Below, one piece after another: positions 45,660 to 56,461 of a stretch of DNA of 64,000 bases. Position numbers and translations under genes: made by a program. The notes under the pieces were generated by a model. The model searched no databases. It was not told the origin of the DNA and saw nothing but the letters and a program-made list of their open reading frames with translations. Position 1 is the stretch's first letter. Each line of letters starts with the position of its first letter. The stretch is from Vombatus ursinus (lineage: Eukaryota; Chordata; Mammalia; Diprotodontia; Vombatidae): NCBI RefSeq assembly GCF_900497805.2, contig NW_020954701.1, positions 822,305 to 886,304 on the forward strand. The letters are read 5' to 3'.

Positions 45660-45912
45660 TATGATGTAAAGGACAATGGATTTAGATCAGAGAGAGGTGT
45701 TTCAAACATTGTTTCAAGCACCTACCATCTGTGGGATGACAGACAGGTTGTTTAACCTCTTGGTTTAGTTTTGTTTTGTTTTGTTTTTTTTCATCTGTAA
45801 AATGGTATCTATCCCACAAACTTGGTTATGAGGATCATTCTGTATATGCAAAGTACTTGGTAATAAAATACTATATAAATACTATGTAAATGCCAGTTAT
45901 TATTGTTATCAT
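45660..45912 (+). mobile_element. MIR SINE
   Basis: GGACAATGGATTTAGATCAG head, CATCTGTAAAATGGTATCTA and AAATGCCAGTTATTATTG. A T-rich GTTTT repeat expanded at 45772-45790. Confidence 0.7.
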
Positions 45913-46094
45913 CCATGGACCAAATCAGACAAAAAGACTGGTAAACTAGTCCTAAGAAGTGTATTAACTTTGCATCATGCCTAAGAATAGATCTATTGTC
46001 TTGTAATTTCCTGGACAGCTTGAATCTCAAATAAAATCAGTTAATTTGAGTGATTTACAACACCAACAAAGGGTAAAGTTTAAGGAGTAAAATG

Positions 46095-46285
46095 TGGTAA
46101 TACAGTGGAAAGATGACCAGATTTGGAGCCAGAGGACCTGAATTCAAATCCTGACTCTATCATTTTCTACCCCGTAAGTTACCTTACCTTTCTGGGCTTC
46201 ATCTTCTTCATATGAAATATAAGTGGATTGGATTGGATGACTTCTAAAGTCCTTTCCTACTCTAAATCTAGGACCCTATGGTCTC
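46095..46285 (+). mobile_element. MIR3 SINE
   Basis: AGATTTGGAGCCAGAGGACC, TTCAAATCCTGACTCTATCA and GTCCTTTCCTACTCTAAATC. Confidence 0.78.
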
Positions 46286-46289
46286 TACA

Positions 46290-48500
46290 TCCCATCCTCA
46301 GGTTCACAGTACTTTTCCTTTTTGTTCTTGGACAGAGTTAGCCTTAGAAGGAGTCCACCTATAAAAATGTATGGGAATGTGAAAGGGTCCCTTATGCCAA
46401 AGTATCAACTCTGACTTCCTTTTATTTTTCAATTTTACCAATACAGATTTTTATCAATATAGATTCTTTCTTTAGGGTCCTGAAGATTTGTCTTTTAATC
46501 CCCTATAAAAATAAATATGCTCCTAGGATCTGCTGGCTAAGGTTTTAACTAAGAAAGCTTACCAGTCAACTAATTCAAAGGAGAGAATCATCAAACGTCA
46601 AAGCTAGAAGTGATGCTCAAATACCTCTTGATTTGTACCTTCTCATGCTTTTATCATGTATTCTTTGCATTATGGATATATCCTACCATGTTATTTCATA
46701 GATATGAACATTAGAAAAAATATTTTAGCAGTTTCATGAAGGATGGATTGGAGAGAAGAAAAAGCACATTACAGTTACTTAAAAATGGTAAGTGATGAAC
46801 GAAAAACCCAGAGAAGTCACGTAATTTATGCAAGGTGGCACAGCTTGAACTAGAAATCAATGATCTCGATTCCCAATCAAATGTTCTTTCAAATACACCC
46901 TGCATAGGTTAATGCATTAAAATGTACCTATCTCCAGAAGGCTCCCACTAGAGTGACAGGGCAGGCAAGTGGGAGAGGGAATTATGACCAGACAAGTCTT
47001 TGGGTACCCCTCAAATCATACTACCTAGGACACCATCCACACCAAACTTTGCTCAAAGATAGCCCTGGCCATCTGTAAAGAGCAATTTAAATCTATTTAA
47101 AGAACTTCAAAGAACAAGGAAACTGGTGGTTTCAAGTTTGTGTACATGTGTGTGCACAGTCCTCCTGGTGAAACCACTTCCTCTTTTGTTCATTGGGAAA
47201 ATTATTGCTGGACTTACTAGTATGGTTGCTCTGTCTCACCAGATGAGGAATGATAAGATTACTCATGCTGTCCTCTGCCCAGCCTGATTACTTAAGTGTG
47301 TTTCTCTGTGATTTCAGTCGTCACTCATCTGTTCCAAGCATAAATCCCCAGATAAAATCAGTTTTCTCCATTTATAGCACATAGAGGTTTACTATTGCTA
47401 ATTTCATTTGAGCTGTAAATTAGCCTATCATGGGTTCAATTAACTTGCTAATCCTCCTTTGTGATACAAGGTTTTCACAAGTTTCAATATGGGTCAGAAA
47501 TAGTTGGACAGCACCAGGTGTTTGAGTGCAATTGGCTAATTAGAAATCATATCTCCTTCCTTATTCATAATTATCAACTACTATTGAATTATTCTCGGGT
47601 ATGTGGCATTTTCCCGAGAACTATGGATATGTATGAGGCACAGGGAAGACATATATAGTGGGCCAGGATGTGTTCTGACAGTGATATCTGAAGCCAGGGA
47701 GAGCAAGGGACGTGGTTTTAATAATTGACCTCTTGCCAAGGTCAGGGTCTAACTGGAGTCACTAGGATGTAAGCTATGATGTAAGGTTGCTGAGAGGCAG
47801 TAGACAAAAATCATTGCCAAAATAGCCACCCTAAGATTCAGTAGACATAGAGGAGTGAGTTATCAGTGGGTTGGAATGGGAATTCCATGGCAGTTTAGCC
47901 TACATTGCAATGGTCATGGGGCTGCCTGTTCCCTCAATGCCTCACAGTAACTTTTTAGCATGCTCTGCCCACACAGTGCAGGGGCACTCTGATCTACCCC
48001 TGAAGTGACAACTCAGACAATAAAGCCCTTGTCCTAGAGGATATGATAATCTCATTGGCCATAAGAGATGATCTCATAGGTGAAGTAACAGACGTATACT
48101 CTTTTTAGGGAAGATTGGACCAAGGCCTTCAGAGTCATTGTCTGTGTTCATCCTTCCCTTCTTAAGACTCATGTATGGAGCTTAATTATTTCTTTTTCCT
48201 TTGTGGTAGTAGGTGTGGATTATCTGAAACAATGCCTATATACTTTAAATTATTTGTTTGTTTTATTTGGGAAGTTCAAAAATTAAACATACTGTTGTCA
48301 TTCTAGTATTAACTCCCTAAATAAAATGGAACTTTGTGTGTATTTGAGGTTACCATCTTCTAAAATGAACTTTTTCCCTTGAACTCAAGATGAGGCAGAA
48401 TTGAGGATAATTCTTTGACTTTCCTTTTCCAATTCTGTTTTATCAAACCAGGATGTTCTTCTTGGAAAACAAGTCTAGAATACACTCCATCTTCCCAATC
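46290..48500. other. repeat-poor region upstream of the RPS6KA2 exon
   Basis: Only a faint antisense MIR near 46780-46905. 47280-47600 is complex, TAAT-rich sequence. 47660-48030 carries CAGACAATAAAGCCC near its end and might be an old LTR, without clear TG...CA ends. Confidence 0.4.
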
Positions 48501-48504
48501 TGTT

Positions 48505-48752
48505 CATTTTCAATGGATATTCACAGTGCCTGGAATTCTTTTCCTCCTTATCTCCGCCTCCTGGCTTCCTTCAAGTCACAACTAAAATCCTGCCTTTTGC
48601 TTGTACATAATTGTTTGTATGTTGTCTCTTCCATTAGACTATGAGCTCCTTGAAAACAGGGACTATCCCCACCCCCTCCTTTTTCAGTACTTCCAGGGCT
48701 TAGCACATTGCTTGGTGTATAGTAGGTATTTAATAAATGCTTGTTGATTTAA
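48505..48752 (+). mobile_element. L3 LINE 3' end (sense)
   Basis: CCTGGAATTCTTTTCCTCCT, CTATGAGCTCCTTGAAAACA and TAATAAATGCTTGTTGATTT. Confidence 0.78.
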
Positions 48753-49024
48753 CTTCTGAAATGAAGACTAAAAATGCACAGTTTCCCTTTGATCACCTAT
48801 GTTCCTGTTTCTTTTATGATATAAGATTCTATTAAAAAATCATGGATATCCATCAATACAGGGGCATATGCAAACCCAGAATTTCCTGAATATGGCATAA
48901 GTTTACATACACTTTGCATTTCACAGCAATTCTAATCCAAGGCAAGCAGTCTTACAATGTTTGATCCCAAGTACATAAGAGAGAAAGAGATCAAGTTATA
49001 CATAGATGGAATCCCCAGTTCTCC

Positions 49025-49215
49025 AGGATCATTTCAAATGCCACTTCTTCCTAGAAGCTTTTCCCAATCTTCTCAGTTGATAGTGTTCTACATCCCAAAT
49101 TACTGTGTATTTTTTATATCTATATCAATATAGCTATATAATCTGTATCTATTTCTATCTATATTTACTATAAATGCATATATATATATACATTTCTTGT
49201 TGAGTTTAATAGATT
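49025..49215 (+). mobile_element. L3/L2-type fragment, weak
   Basis: CATTTCAAATGCCACTTCTTC and AGAAGCTTTTCCCAATCTTC, then an AT-rich TATATCTATATC run. Confidence 0.45.
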
Positions 49216-49219
49216 ATTC

Positions 49220-49980
49220 ATTTTCCATGAAAAGGAATCAGATCAATCCACCAAAAGCTCAGAAATCCTCACAATTCTTGTGAGTTATTTTTAAAAAATG
49301 AAGCTCTTTTTATATCTGTGTGCATAAAGTTAGCACATGGATAGAGAACAGGGGCAAATTAATAGAGAGGCTATGGAGATTATTGAGATTACTGATTTCT
49401 GACAGCGGTTAGGGTGAAGCCTACTAGAAAAGCCATGTGTTTCCCTTTAAGACAGATCATGTATAGTCATGCTGCCAGGCAGCCTTTGAGAAGCTTTCCC
49501 CAGGGACCTGGGTCACTTTTCTCTCAGGGTATGCTCAATTCAGATATTAATAAGTCATCTGTTTGAGTAATTTTCAGTATATGGAGTGAGGGTCATGAAG
49601 CAGGATGTGTGTCTTTGTTCTTCACATGCTGAAAAAGGAGGGTATCCCAAGGCTAGAAGCCAGTGCTCCTTGAGTGGCTTACAAAATCTGTTAAATCCCT
49701 AAGAGTAAAGAAAGTATCCCCTTTGCAGAAAAAACTGTGGGGAATTGTTTCCAAAGACAACTTTCCTGACCACTTTACTGGCTATTGCCTGGATACAGTG
49801 ATAACTAGCATTTCCGCATATCCCCAGGGAAAGAGGAAGGAAAATGCAGACCTGGAAAGTTAGGTCTATTCAGAGCACCGTGCTCCATTCTGATATTATC
49901 TCTTTAAAAAATATTTGACAATTTAAAATGAAAGTTTTGTCTTCTACAGAATAAAATCAGGTCCTCTGTGTTTTGTATTT
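49220..49980. other. unassigned sequence upstream of promoter
   Basis: No recognised repeat or exon. Confidence 0.4.
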
Positions 49981-49981
49981 C

Positions 49982-49983
<2 letters not shown>

Positions 49984-50015
<32 letters not shown>
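49984..50015 (+). repeat. (GT)n microsatellite
   Basis: 32 bp perfect GT, followed by TACACACGTGTGT, about 525 bp before the RPS6KA2 start codon. Alternating purine-pyrimidine DNA of this length can form Z-DNA. Confidence 0.97.
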
Positions 50016-50017
<2 letters not shown>

Positions 50018-50356
50018 ACACGTGTGTCAAAGAAATGAGCTTCCAAAGCAAAAAAAAAAAAAAAATCACTAGAGAAGAGCGAAAGGAACCAACTAGGGGT
50101 ACACACAATAGACGCATGTAATATTTATCTGAAATCCTCTGTGCCTGGGAGTGGGAAGCTGTCATTTGCTTGGGTTAATTATACATGCAGCAGAAACGCA
50201 AGGTGATTGGCTGTAGTAGCACTGAAGGCAAAGGAAGGGAGGGGAGAGAAGGGGAAAGAGAGTCTTGCAGCACTCAGATGTAAACAGTGGAAAGAAAGAG
50301 ATCGAGAGTAAAAGCTTGGGGTGCTCTCCCGATTGAGCAGCCCCCGGAAATCTGCA

Positions 50357-50527
50357 ATGGCTCGTGTAGCCGGCCTTTTGTTCACCTAGCTCCGGCAGCC
50401 CCGGTGGGGTGGATGGAAAGCCCATGCTGTGAAGGCTGCCCATGTCTCTTCCATGGATTTTAACAATAGGGACGGTGGGGATGCACTAGCTCCCCCCAGC
50501 ACTGCAGCTCCCGGCCCTGCATGCTAG
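50357..50527 (+). promoter_or_regulatory. cluster of upstream ORFs in the 5' leader
   Basis: Five AUGs precede the RSK3 start: 50357-50389 (10 codons), 50413-50463 (16 codons, Cys-rich), 50424-50432 (AUG CUG UGA), 50442-50489 (15 codons, in the main frame but stopped) and 50453-50527 (24 codons). If the mRNA includes this region they should lower translation from 50541. They may be noncoding chance frames if initiation lies downstream. Confidence 0.5.
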
Positions 50528-50540
50528 TTCAAACGGGGCA

Positions 50541-50639
50541 ATGGAAACGAGCATGAGGAAGTTCACAGTGCGTAGATTCTTCTCGGTCTATCTCCGCAAG
50601 AAATCCCGTTCGAAGAGTTCGAGTTTAAGTAGATTTGAG
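50541..50639 (+). CDS. RPS6KA2: RSK3 (p90 ribosomal S6 kinase 2) first coding exon, 33 codons
   Basis: Encodes the N-terminal tail of RSK3, a cytosolic and nuclear Ser/Thr kinase activated by ERK1/2 and PDK1. Residues 10-28 read VRRFFSVYLRKKSRSKSSS, ending SRFE at residue 33. From memory, human RSK3 starts MDLSMKKFAVRRFFSVYLRR and reaches SRLE at the same length, leaving about six differences (2, 3, 6, 9, 20, 32). The start has a good context (G at -3, G at +4), and an in-frame TAG at 50487 excludes an upstream extension. The exon ends in phase 0 at GAG|GTAAAT. This tail is specific to RSK3 among RSKs and is reported to bind the scaffold mAKAP (AKAP6). It is Arg/Lys/Ser-rich, with a hydrophobic FFSVYL core. 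The two kinase domains are encoded downstream, outside the window. Other RPS6KA2 isoforms may use other first exons. Confidence 0.92.
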
Positions 50640-50645
50640 GTAAAT
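50640..50645 (+). other. RPS6KA2: 5' splice donor of intron 1
   Basis: GAG|GTAAAT fits the donor consensus reasonably. Reading on would add 26 codons to a TGA, with no similarity to RSK3, which supports splicing here. Confidence 0.85.
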
Positions 50646-50778
50646 CGCATGACCCAAATGACTGGGGTGGCATCCAGGGGAAAACGTATGAATCGGGGAG
50701 TATCTGCAGTCGCTGAATGAATGATGAGTTGGGAAAGGCTGTGTTCTAGAGGTTGGGGATGTCCGTTCGTGCCCTGAT

Positions 50779-50805
50779 GCAGCTGCTGCTGCTGCCGCCG
50801 CCTCC
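50779..50805 (+). repeat. short CTG/CCG triplet run
   Basis: GCAGCTGCTGCTGCTGCCGC then CGCCTCC, 140 bp into intron 1. Too short for typical expansion, but it is a CTG followed by CCG tract in a GC-rich promoter-proximal intron. Confidence 0.9.
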
Positions 50806-50849
50806 TCTCTCTTTGGGCAATTGCTGAGCAGTTTGTCTTCTGCTGGGCA

Positions 50850-53760
50850 CATTTTAACCCGTCCGATGAATTTAACTAGCGTAGCCCTGATACGTAAAGA
50901 CCCATGCTTGGGAGTTAGGGAAACTTCTTTTAGACTATGGCTGATTCACCTAAGTCTAAACCAGCAATGCTCAAAATATTATTGATGTGACTCATTGAAC
51001 TAGACTGCCCCTGTGGCTGTCAGTCAACACTCAGCTTTGTCCTGTTGAAGTTCCCTTATTTAAAAATAAAATGCAGCTGCTGCTAAGAATTTGTCAACAA
51101 TAAACATTTTCCTTATTTACTTAGATAGTTCTTGGTGTTAATGTGTATCTGAATGCAGTTTTGGATTGTATCTATAAATGCCACATGATATTTAGAGGCA
51201 TCCCAAAAGGTGGTAGAGAAGTAGTCTCATCCACATTTCCATCATCTCCCATGATTCTACTCTTGTTGATTATTGATTCTTCAGTTGTGCACTAAGGCAT
51301 TTAACTTAAAGGAACATAAACGTTATTTTCTTATTTAGAAGATTAGAGTATTTTTAAATGGGTGCAGAATTAGTTTCCCACCCCACCCACAGTACCATCT
51401 ACTTAGATGGCTAGGGCATTCTATAAAGGCAGCCTTCCTTTAATAGAGCATTGATGCATTAGGCCCCTGCAGCTTTGGGGTCAATTTAGAATGGTCCTGA
51501 AAACCTGGAAGATCCTGAAAATGATGTGTCCCCCCCCCCCACTTCATTCACTCTGTGGCTTTAAATGTTTGCAAAGTTGCTTTCCAAACAATTCTAAAGT
51601 AGGCTTACAGTAGTAGGTGAGAACTTTTTGACACCCCCCCCAAATCCAAATCAGTTTAATTTCCAACATAATAGAAAGATAAGGCACATTTTCAGTGAAG
51701 TGGAGACCTCCTGGAAAGAGACATAAGGAGAGATTTCTACAAATTTCTTTTGGTGTTGTCCTTGGCCCTCACACAGTGAGTGTGGTAGAATTTTTTTGTT
51801 TATTCTTTATGTTGCCTCATTTGAATCAGTTACCTTTTTTTTTTCACTTTTGTTTCCTTTGTCACTGATGGCTCTGTATTGGACCCTTTTACAGATGGCT
51901 TAAGTAGCTGATCTGATCAGCTTTGGATTTAAAGGGAGCTTGGAATTATTTAATTACAAAGTTTATCTTGTGTTATTGCTGAATCAAGAGTTGAAATTGC
52001 TAGGCTGAACCTTACTATGCCTGTTTTCTGGGAAAGAAAAGCATATATTTACAAGAACCATTGATTGAGGGGTACTGGAAGGTCTCCCAGTTGGGAAGGC
52101 TTTTTGATGACCAGAAAAAAATATATACATTTAAAATTGCAGTTGAAATTTTGGAAGAATACAAGGATTTTTTAAAAATTAGAGTGGATAACAGAATTCT
52201 AGAGCAATTTTTTTTTATGTTTTTAATTATTTACATCTCCTTTTTAATCCATTGTCTTTTTCAATGTGGGGAGGAATATGTTACTAATTTTTATTTTCTC
52301 CCAAAGCGCCAGCCCTAGTTCAGAAAAGACGGTGCCAGGAGCCTTTTTTGAAATTTGTCAGAGTTGAGGGCTCATATCACAACTTTACTTTCCTCATCGC
52401 CACCCCACCCCAACTTTTATTTTATCTAATATTATTTCTAGACCTATTTTCAGATGATGTATAAGGAAGATTTTTTTCTTTTAGAAAGCATGACCAATAA
52501 AATCCTGTTCCATTATTGAAAAGTGAAAATCATTAAATATATTAGTACCTATAAATGTCCAAACTGATTGGGGGAAACCACAGTATTTTCTGAGAGAAGC
52601 CTCACTATTTTTACATCTGCACATTCACAACTGATTGCAGCCCAAGGAGTGCTAATCAACAAAATGTAAAAGGCAGGAGCCCCCTGCCAGTAGCTTGGAA
52701 TTTAAAAGACGAAACATCCAGTAATTATCTCAAACAGATGGGTGTTTGCCCTGGGTGGGTTCAGTATACCAAATGAGAAAAAGTCCGCAGTGACCAAGAA
52801 GTAAACCAAAGGTAATTGGCTTAGAAACATAAAACAACATTTTTGGTTGTTAAATTTGTTTCAAAATATACTAGATAGCATTAACCCCAAAGTCTAGTGT
52901 CTTATAATATCTGAGTACCACAGAATAGGATGAAATACCATTGCTAGCAGGAATAAAAGAAAGGAAGAAAAAACCCAAACTATTCATCTAACTTCCTGTC
53001 CTGGTTTTCCCAATGTCATGACTTTAAATGTATCTCCCTTTGATTTCTACTGCCTCAGCTCTCAGATTGGAGGGCAGAAGTGATTTTATAAATTTTAACT
53101 TATAAAAAAAATGTAAACACCTCTGTAACACCTGGATTGCTTTTATCAGATTCTCCATGATACAATTTAGAGGGGGAGGGAGTGGTAAACAGAAGAGGAA
53201 ATGAATTCTTTTCCCTGATTCCCCTGGGTGCCTTAGCTTTAGGTCCCTTCTCATTTTTATAGGTTTATATCTAACTTGTGGGATCTTAGGATCCTTGCTT
53301 CTTTCCAGAAGTTAGAGTTCAGATCTCATTTGACCCCCTTCCTGACAAAAGCTCTGGTGGCAGAGCATTTGGCAGCCAGAGGCTTGCCTTTGCTTGAATA
53401 GAGTGGACTGGGAAAGATAGTCAACTCTCTGAAAGTACACCACAAAAAAAATTACATTATGAGAAAGGTATTTTCTTATTATCTTTCCACAGTATAAAAA
53501 CACATATTTTTAATTCTACTTCCCATGGCACATCAATATTTATTTTGTTAGAAGGTGTCATATGTATTATTAATAAAGACTTCCAGTTCCCAGGAGGGCA
53601 AATTTCCACACGGGGAAACATTCTGAAGGAAGGTAATATAAAGCCTGAGTAGCGCACGTAAGTGCCTTGAATCAACTTTTCCTACTATGCTATTGGGGAA
53701 AAAATATTTTCTAGGCCCTTCTTAACCGAAGAAGGCACCTGAATAATGTGATTCTATAAT
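50850..53760. other. repeat-poor start of intron 1
   Basis: No nameable repeat in almost 3 kb, apart from a C run at 51530-51541. 52610-52800 is complex sequence that could be conserved. Frames here lack domain features. Confidence 0.4.
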
Positions 53761-53769
53761 CACAGAAGG

Positions 53770-54200
53770 TAAGGGATGAATGGGTCCACTCAGGCCATCT
53801 GGTCTGAGAATTTCCTCCACAGCCCACTCATTTAGTGGTTATCAAGTTTTGCTTAAAGACAGCCACTGAGGGGAGTCCAATTACTTGCCAAGAAATCCAA
53901 TTCTAGCTGTGGATAGCTCTAATTTTAAAGAAGTTTTCTGGGCAGCTAAGTGGAACAGTGGATAGAGCATCAGCCCTAAAGTCAAGAGGATCTGAGTTCA
54001 AATCCAGCCTCAGACCAAATACTTGACACTAGCTGTGTGACCCTGGGCAAGTCACTTAACCCCAATTGCCCAAAAAAAAAAGTTTTCTTTATATCAAAGC
54101 TGAATTAGCTTAAATATACCTCTCTGTACCTTAGAGCCATTGTGCTTAGTTTTGTCCTCTGGGACCAAGTAGAATCAATCGAATCCTCATTCCAGATTTA
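53770..54200 (-). mobile_element. CR1/L3 LINE (antisense), split by WSINE1
   Basis: AGGCCATCTGGTCTGAGAAT, GTGGATAGCTCTAATTTTAA, then after the SINE TTATATCAAAGCTGAATTAG and TTTTGTCCTCTGGGACCAAG. Same LINE type as 44890-45430 but opposite strand. Confidence 0.7.
53940..54079 (+). mobile_element. WSINE1-like SINE with target duplication
   Basis: GGGCAGCTAAGTGGAACAGT to CCCCAATTGCCC plus A tail. Flanks AAGTTTTCT at 53931-53939 and 54080-54088 are identical. Removing one copy restores the LINE text GAAGTTTTCTTTATATC. Confidence 0.88.
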
Positions 54201-54359
54201 AGCCTTTCTTAGCTACATATAGTGATTAGGGTTTACAATGGATCAGAAAAGTAAACTAATCTAGAGTCAAAGGAGAATAGCAAATTGCTGGTACCATATA
54301 TGACAGTGTTTTAAGATTATCTTCTAACAATCCCGTAATTCCCATCGGCTCCTACCTTC

Positions 54360-55022
54360 TAAAGAATGCTGCCATTCTTTAATAATGAAATAATAACTTA
54401 TTTCTATACAATACAAAGTTTATAAAGTGGTCTGATCATGTAGCAAGGACATCCCACATACTATGTTACTCATATGATGTTAAAAAATTTGGAGGAATTG
54501 CCCCCAAGAGGAGGGCAAACACCCTATGGAGAACTTAAGTTGGGTAGAGATCAGCATTGCATAGGACAAGACTCCATAGATGGATTGCAACTCATACCAT
54601 TGAAGAGAGTAATTATAGCAATGTGATAGAGATCCTTGATGCATTTTCTCACTACAGCACTGTGAAATAGGTAGGTGAGTATACATTATAACTCTTGTTT
54701 TGCTGGGCCATCTCCAGTTGTCCTGATGTAGATCTGGCCACTGGACCCAGATGACTCCGAAAAAGAAAGTAAGTAGTGACTTTGCACAGCCCTCCCTACT
54801 TAAATCCAATTCACTTACAAGTTATCACATCATCTTCCTGATGTCGTGGTCCTCTTTGAGAATAAAGGAGAAACCACAATCCCTGTTTTATAGACAAGGA
54901 AACTATAATTAAGAGAATTTAAGAAATTTTCTCATGGTCTCATAGCTTACTAAATGTCAGAGCTTCTATTCAAGCCCACAACTCAACTTCCAAGTATGAT
55001 ACTCTTCGAATTTACCACATTT
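54360..55022 (-). mobile_element. MIR SINE (antisense), interrupted by R1
   Basis: Left part AATAATGAAATAATAACTTA and TGTGAAATAGGTAGGTGAGT. Right part TTTATAGACAAGGAAACTAT, CATGGTCTCATAGCTTAC. The R1 repeat sits between them. Confidence 0.55.
54706..54876 (-). repeat. interspersed repeat copy 2 (R1 family)
   Basis: Reverse complement shares the ordered motifs listed for 2592-2790. The 109-codon minus frame at 54480-54809 crosses this copy and is not a gene. Confidence 0.7.
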
Positions 55023-55309
55023 CCTTATAAGTACACACCTTAGGCTAACTTCTAAGGAGTTTTGACATCAAAATGGTAACATACTTTTCTGTCACAGAAT
55101 ATTTTTCAGTTAACTGTCCAATTGTCTATAAATTATATTGGGAGGGGGGAAACCACAATTCATTTAAAGTAAAGTAATCCCATGATTCTAAAAAAAATTG
55201 TAATATAACCTCAACTTGGAAACTTAAACTTCGTATGATAATAGCAAATTATACTACTTAGACTATGTTACTAACAGGATTTTTTATTTCCTTTGAAAAA
55301 TGATATATG

Positions 55310-55440
55310 GGACACGTAGAGACATGGATAGCATATTGGGCTTAAAATCAGGAAGATCTAGTATCTTCTGACACTTATTTTTGCCAGACCACCAAAAAAA
55401 TCACCTAAGCTCTTTGTGCATTAAGTGGCTCCACTGGGTT
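55310..55440 (+). mobile_element. MIR-family fragment
   Basis: ACATGGATAGCATATTGGGC and CAGGAAGATCTAGTATCTTC. A MIR3-like fragment follows at 55585-55730 (GAAACACTAGACTTAGGGTT, CACTGTGACCTTGAGCAAG). Confidence 0.5.
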
Positions 55441-56037
55441 TATCAATTAAGCCATAGACGGGCATCTATATGGCACATAATGAAATGGACTCTTCAACTT
55501 TAATGGGATTCTGGAAAATTCTGTGGAAGTTAGAGTTTATAGGAACTTGTAAGAATCTCCGGAAGCTGGACTTTGTTTTATATAGGAAGAAACACTAGAC
55601 TTAGGGTTTGAATCCTGTTCCTTGCCCCCACTGTGACCTTGAGCAAGCAAGTTCTCTGGTTAGCTGGGATTTGGACTTAGAAGAAAGATCACTCAAGACT
55701 CTTCAATTTCTAAATCTTATCATGTCGTATTTTGTGTTCTTGCCCTGATCTATATCCCCTCATTATGCTTGTGTTTTGCTTATTTTTACTATAGCATTTT
55801 TCTCAAGATGGATTTCTGGAAAGCATGCAGTAAATTATTAAGTTTTATCTTGTGTGGCCGCTACTACCTTCTGATGCTGACATCTCTTTAGTGACCTGGA
55901 ATCATGAGGGTGTGTTCATATAGTCAAATTGTTAATTGTGACTATGGTAACGATCGACAGGAAGCCATTTTGGGAAAAATAGGACAGTAATCAACCATCA
56001 GCTTATGTGCTCCAGATGAGTCTAACTAAACTCTGCA

Positions 56038-56093
56038 TTTATATATATATACATACATATATATATGTGTGTGTGTGTATGTATGTATGTATT
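56038..56093. repeat. TA / TG / TATG simple repeat
   Basis: Compound run of TA, CATA, TG and TATG units. Confidence 0.95.
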
Positions 56094-56281
56094 ATCTGCT
56101 TCATTAGTTTTCCATCCATCATTCCTTGAATAGTTTCTTCTTATTGTGGCTTTCATCCATTTAACTGAAGGGGATGCTGACTAAAAGGAACTGCTGCCTT
56201 GAAATCTTGAAGGAAATGCCCCGTTAAAACCTGGCATCACACATTATGATGAACCTCCAGTTCTCTCTTCAAAGTTACTTA

Positions 56282-56461
56282 CAAGGGGGCAGCTACCGTA
56301 GTGGATAGAGCACTGGCCCTGAAGTCAGGAGGACCTGAGTTCAAATCCAGCCTCAGACCAAACACTTGACACTTACTAGCTGTGTGACCCTGGGCAAGTC
56401 ACTTAACCCCAATTGCCTAAAAAATAAAACAAAACAAAACAAAAAACAAAAAAAAAAAAAA
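56282..56461 (+). mobile_element. WSINE1-like SINE with perfect 12-bp target duplication
   Basis: Starts GGGGGCAGCT, with TCAGACCAAACACTTGACAC and CCCCAATTGCCT. The tail is AAAAC/AAAAAC units. CAAAGTTACTTA occurs at 56270-56281 and again at 56462-56473. Least diverged SINE in the window together with 53940. Confidence 0.92.

Larger units (their letters stand above)
50160..50840 (+). promoter_or_regulatory. CpG-enriched promoter and leader of the RPS6KA2 first exon
   Basis: CpG dinucleotides, scarce elsewhere, cluster from about 50300 to 50830 (CCCCCGG, GCCGG, CCCGG, TCCGC, CCGCCGCC). An inverted CCAAT box, TGATTGGCTG (50205-50214), fits an NF-Y site. No convincing TATA box is placed for it, so initiation may be dispersed. 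The transcription start cannot be fixed from sequence; 50215-50400 is plausible. Inference from composition and position. Confidence 0.6.

Noticed and set aside
50640-50724. Reading the RSK3 exon through to the TGA after GTAAAT as a 59-residue protein
   Set aside because: Similarity to RSK3 stops exactly at a consensus donor, so splicing is the better reading.
54480-54809. 109-codon minus frame
   Set aside because: Crosses the R1 repeat and an antisense MIR; the same peptide pieces occur at the other R1 copy.
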